Source: Trachelipus rathkii (lineage: Eukaryota > Arthropoda > Malacostraca > Isopoda > Trachelipodidae). Taken from it: a DNA stretch of 12,500 nucleotides. Location: the NCBI GenBank assembly GCA_015478945.1, contig JABUQX010032513.1:1-12500 (forward strand), in the 5' to 3' direction. Under the pieces are notes generated by a model. The model had not been told where the DNA came from. It did no database searches and saw only the letters and a program-made list of their open reading frames with translations. A program made the position numbers and the translations under genes. Each line of letters begins with the position of its first letter. Positions within the stretch are counted from its first letter, which is position 1. Below are positions 10,378 through 12,500 of this stretch, one piece after another.

Positions 10378-11139
10378 ATTTACTGTTTTACTGATTTACT
10401 GGCTTAGGTATGTAACAACAATAACAATTTTAATAGAAAATATGACTTGAATCAATAGATCAATAGATCAATAGATCAATAGATCAATAGATCATGGAAG
10501 GATAGGAAGGTAATTTGATTTCTGATTTACTGATTTACTGCTTTAGGGTATGTAAAAATGCAAATTTTTAAAGTTATAAACATAAAAAGAATAAATTTTT
10601 TAGTAAAAACAAAATGTTTAAAGAAACAAAACAAAAATAAATAAAAGTTTTGTGTTATATTATACAAAATATGACTTGAATCAATAGATCAATAGATCAA
10701 TAGACCAATAGATCATGGAAGGGTAGGAGGGCGTTTGGATGATAGTTTGATTTACTGATTTACTGATTTACTGTTTTACTGATTACTGATTACTGATTTA
10801 CTGCTTTAAGGTATGTAAAAAGCAAATTTTTTTAAGTTATGAACATCAAAAAGAATAAATTTTTTAGTGAACAAAATGTTAGAAACAAAACAAAAATAAA
10901 TAAAAGTTTTGTGTTATATTATACAAAATATGACTTGAATCAATAGATCAATAGATCATGGAAGGATAGGAGGGTATGGAGGGCAGTTTGATTTACTGAT
11001 TTACTGCTTTAAGGCATGTAAAAATGTAAAATTTTTAAGTTATAAACATAAAAAGTTTAAATTTTTTAGTAAAAACAAAATGTTTAAAGCAAATAAAACA
11101 AAATAAATAAATTTTTATAGTAAAAATAAAACAAAATAA

Positions 11140-11283
11140 TTAAACTTATAAAAAATAGTTAAAAAATAATTTAAATAAAAAAAAATAAAAAAATAAAAAA
11201 AAAAAAAAAAATAAAAAATAAAAAAATAAAAAGGAATTAAAATAAAAAATTAAACACAAAGTATAAACGTAAAATAAAACTTA

Positions 11284-11335
<52 letters not shown>

Positions 11336-11480
11336 GAAAAATAAATTTAAATAAGTAAAATTAAAATAAAAAATAAAAAATTAAACACAAAGTAAAAATG
11401 TAAAATAAAAAATAGTTAGAAAAAAAAATAAAACTAAAAATAAAATTAAACACAAAGTATAAATGTAAGATAAAAACATA
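11140..11480 (-). repeat. A-rich low-complexity block with A47
   Basis: This is the mirror of 421-835. It holds an uninterrupted A47 (11285-11331), paired with the left T28, and several direct repeats of an aaacacaaagtataaa phrase (about 11253, 11384 and 11448). That suggests local tandem duplication within the block. No coding content. Confidence 0.9.
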
Positions 11481-11886
11481 AAAAAAAAGCAAACAATATA
11501 TGCATGTTTCAACTTAGGGAGAAAAAATTATATTAGTTAACGTTTATAAAAAGAAAATGAGATTTGAAAATATAAATGACAGTCTTCAACATTTAGAAAG
11601 ACGGGTTATCTTTGCAAGATGCAATGCAATTGACGATATGTACATGATAGAACAGAATCAGTTATGTGAACAGTAATAATATATTTTATTATTAAACGAA
11701 TGTTTATTAACTTGTCACCGCACCGCTCCAGCACCGGTGCCGTTTCAGACTCCTCTGATTCCTATCGTCCTTCTTTTTTCCAGAATCACGCCTCCGAATC
11801 CTTTCTCTAAATTTCCAACCTTTAGTTAAACATTTCGGTTTTTAGGAGGGGGGGTGGCGTCCATCCATGGTGCGTCTTAACCTCGT
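11480..11886 (-). other. Outer end of right arm, no gene seen
   Basis: This is the mirror of 1-420. Matching landmarks are the G-rich tract at 11845-11854, the perfect 10-bp palindrome GCACCGGTGC at 11731-11740, the CACCGCACCG direct repeat just before it (11716-11725), the caattgacgatatgtacat segment around 11627-11645, and the aacgtttataaaaag segment near 11539. No ORF of useful length is present. At the junction with the flank, TAACCTC (11878-11884) and GAGGTTA (11894-11900) form a 7-bp dyad. Confidence 0.7.
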
Positions 11887-12116
11887 CTACGATGAGGTTA
11901 CGTCACCCTCATATGGGGAGCCAAGTTTGAAGAAGATACGTCAACTAGAACTCATCTAAATTGAGGGGTGAAGAGAAGTGTGGGTTATAAGACTTATTGT
12001 TAGCCCTTCTAAAACTCAAATATTGGCTAACCTGACCTCAAAATTGGTCTCACCACCCTTTGGAACCCTTAATTTGGCCAATAAAAAGTATAAAACTTAG
12101 CAATTTCAGAGAAAGT
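11887..12116. other. Flank outside the palindrome; no gene seen
   Basis: About 230 nt of higher-GC, non-repetitive sequence. It contains a small dyad (GTTAGCC 11999-12005 with GGCTAAC 12025-12031). The frames are short and no RNA gene was recognised. Its last 15 nt (cagagaaagt and what follows) resemble the end of a satellite repeat, so it may be the degenerate edge of the downstream array. Confidence 0.65.
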
Positions 12117-12142
12117 CCAAGTCATGTCGTTATTTGACTTGG
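12117..12142. repeat. Short dyad conserved in each satellite copy
   Basis: CCAAGTCA (12117-12124) and TGACTTGG (12135-12142) form an 8-bp perfect stem with a 10-nt loop. Copies 2 (12249-12272) and 3 (12380-12403) keep a 7-bp version (CAAGTCA/TGACTTG) with the same 10-nt loop, although the loop bases vary. Confidence 0.75.
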
Positions 12143-12500
12143 ATTCCCTGCTTTATTAGGCTCACCGATCTCAGAATCGACTTCCCCGACCTAATGAACC
12201 CCTAACTCAACACCTCAAACATCAAAATCTGACGACCTTAAGAAATTCCAAGTCATGTCGGCAATTGACTTGAATTCCCTGTTCCATACGCCTCATCGAC
12301 CTCATAAACGGCTTCCCTACCCCAAAAACCCATAGATGGACACCTCAAGCGTCAAAATCGGACTCAGCGGGAAAAAACCCAAGTCATGTCGGCATTTGAC
12401 TTGAATTCCCTGTTCCAAACGCCTCACATACCTCACAAACAGCTTCCCCCTACCACAAAGTATGAATGGACAACTCAAGCGTCAAAATCGTTCTTACAAT
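12117..12500 (+). repeat. 131-bp satellite, nearly three copies
   Basis: The phrase CCAAGTCATGTCG starts at 12117, 12248 and 12379, an exact spacing of 131 bp twice. Each copy continues with a TTGACTTG(A/G)ATTCCCTG phrase, a CGCCTCA-like segment, a CTTCCCC/CTACCCC segment, and CACCTCAA(G/A)C(G/A)TCAAAATC. Copies 2 and 3 are more alike than either is to copy 1. The array continues past the window. I do not recognise it as a named satellite. Confidence 0.9.

Larger units (their letters stand above)
6885..11140 (-). repeat. Right 16-unit complex tandem array
   Basis: This is the mirror of the left array. ATCAATAG runs preceded by TATGACTTGA lie at about 6927, 7132, 7450, 7731, 8044, 8330, 8669, 8967, 9291, 9580, 9847, 9990, 10288, 10443, 10671 and 10931. 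Read outward to inward, unit spacings follow the left array: about 260, 228, 155, 298, 143, 267, 289, 324, 298, 339, 286, 313, 281, 318, 205 against 275, 220, 152, 320, 125, 263, 290, 330, 276, 358, 271, 330, 286, 302, 180 on the left. The innermost unit (6890-7130) is truncated next to the (CAA)n block. The outermost fades into the A-rich block after about 11100. Confidence 0.93.
6021..11886 (-). repeat. Right arm of giant inverted repeat
   Basis: This is the mirror copy of 1-5985, about 120 nt shorter in total. It carries the same parts in reverse order: innermost stem, (TG)n, (AAT)n, a non-repetitive segment, (CAA)n, the 16-unit array, an A-rich block and a moderate-GC outer end. The strand is A-rich, so base skew flips at the spacer. 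Several array stretches here are cleaner (closer to unit consensus) than their left partners, for example 9140-9305 and 10150-10305. The last base that can be paired with the window's left edge is about 11886. Whether this is the true arm terminus cannot be seen, because its partner would lie before base 1. Confidence 0.95.

Noticed and set aside
11285..11331. Poly-A tail of a retrotransposed element
   Set aside because: The tract is matched by T28 at the mirrored position, sits inside the arm, and has no upstream retroelement or target-site duplication.

Overview
The window holds no gene I can support. It is almost entirely one very large inverted repeat. A left arm (1-5985) and a right arm (6021-11886) are reverse complements of each other around a 35-nt spacer (5986-6020). 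The rest (11887-12500) is non-palindromic flank that ends in a 131-bp satellite. The composition points to a eukaryotic nuclear genome: very AT-rich arms, long (TTG)n/(CAA)n, (TTA)n/(AAT)n and (CA)n/(TG)n microsatellites, long poly-T/poly-A tracts, nested tandem repeats, and no protein-coding ORF in 12.5 kb. I cannot name the organism. An invertebrate, protist or early-diverging fungus are all possible.

From outside to centre, each arm has the same order of parts. (1) An outer end of about 420 nt with moderate GC (1-420; mirrored at 11480-11886). (2) A homopolymer-rich block (421-835; mirrored 11140-11480) with T28 on the left and A47 on the right. (3) A tandem array of about 4.2 kb (836-5045; mirrored 6885-11140) with 16 repeat units per arm. 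(4) A (TTG)n / (CAA)n block (5075-5408; mirrored 6572-6865). (5) About 230 nt of non-repetitive sequence (5409-5640; mirrored 6345-6571). (6) A (TTA)n / (AAT)n block. (7) A (CA)n / (TG)n block. (8) The innermost stem and the spacer.

Each array unit (left-strand sense) contains a run of the 8-mer CAGTAAAT, a C-rich linker of 33-37 nt, a run of the 8-mer GATCTATT, then an AT-rich stretch holding zero, one or two copies of a 33-nt module. The two 8-mers are related to each other in inverted orientation, so every unit is itself a weak inverted repeat with the C-rich/G-rich linker as its loop. Unit spacing, module count and single-base private variants are mirrored unit by unit between the arms. 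The arms therefore copy one another as finished arrays and did not grow independently.

Two readings remain open. It may be a real giant palindrome: a foldback-type element, a palindromic amplicon, or a recent inverted duplication. Or it may be a long-read foldback chimera that survived assembly. Patchy indel noise between the arms, next to linkers of 33-37 nt that match exactly, keeps the artefact reading alive. The left terminus lies at or beyond base 1, so target-site duplication cannot be judged here. No regulatory sites, RNA genes or operons can be supported.
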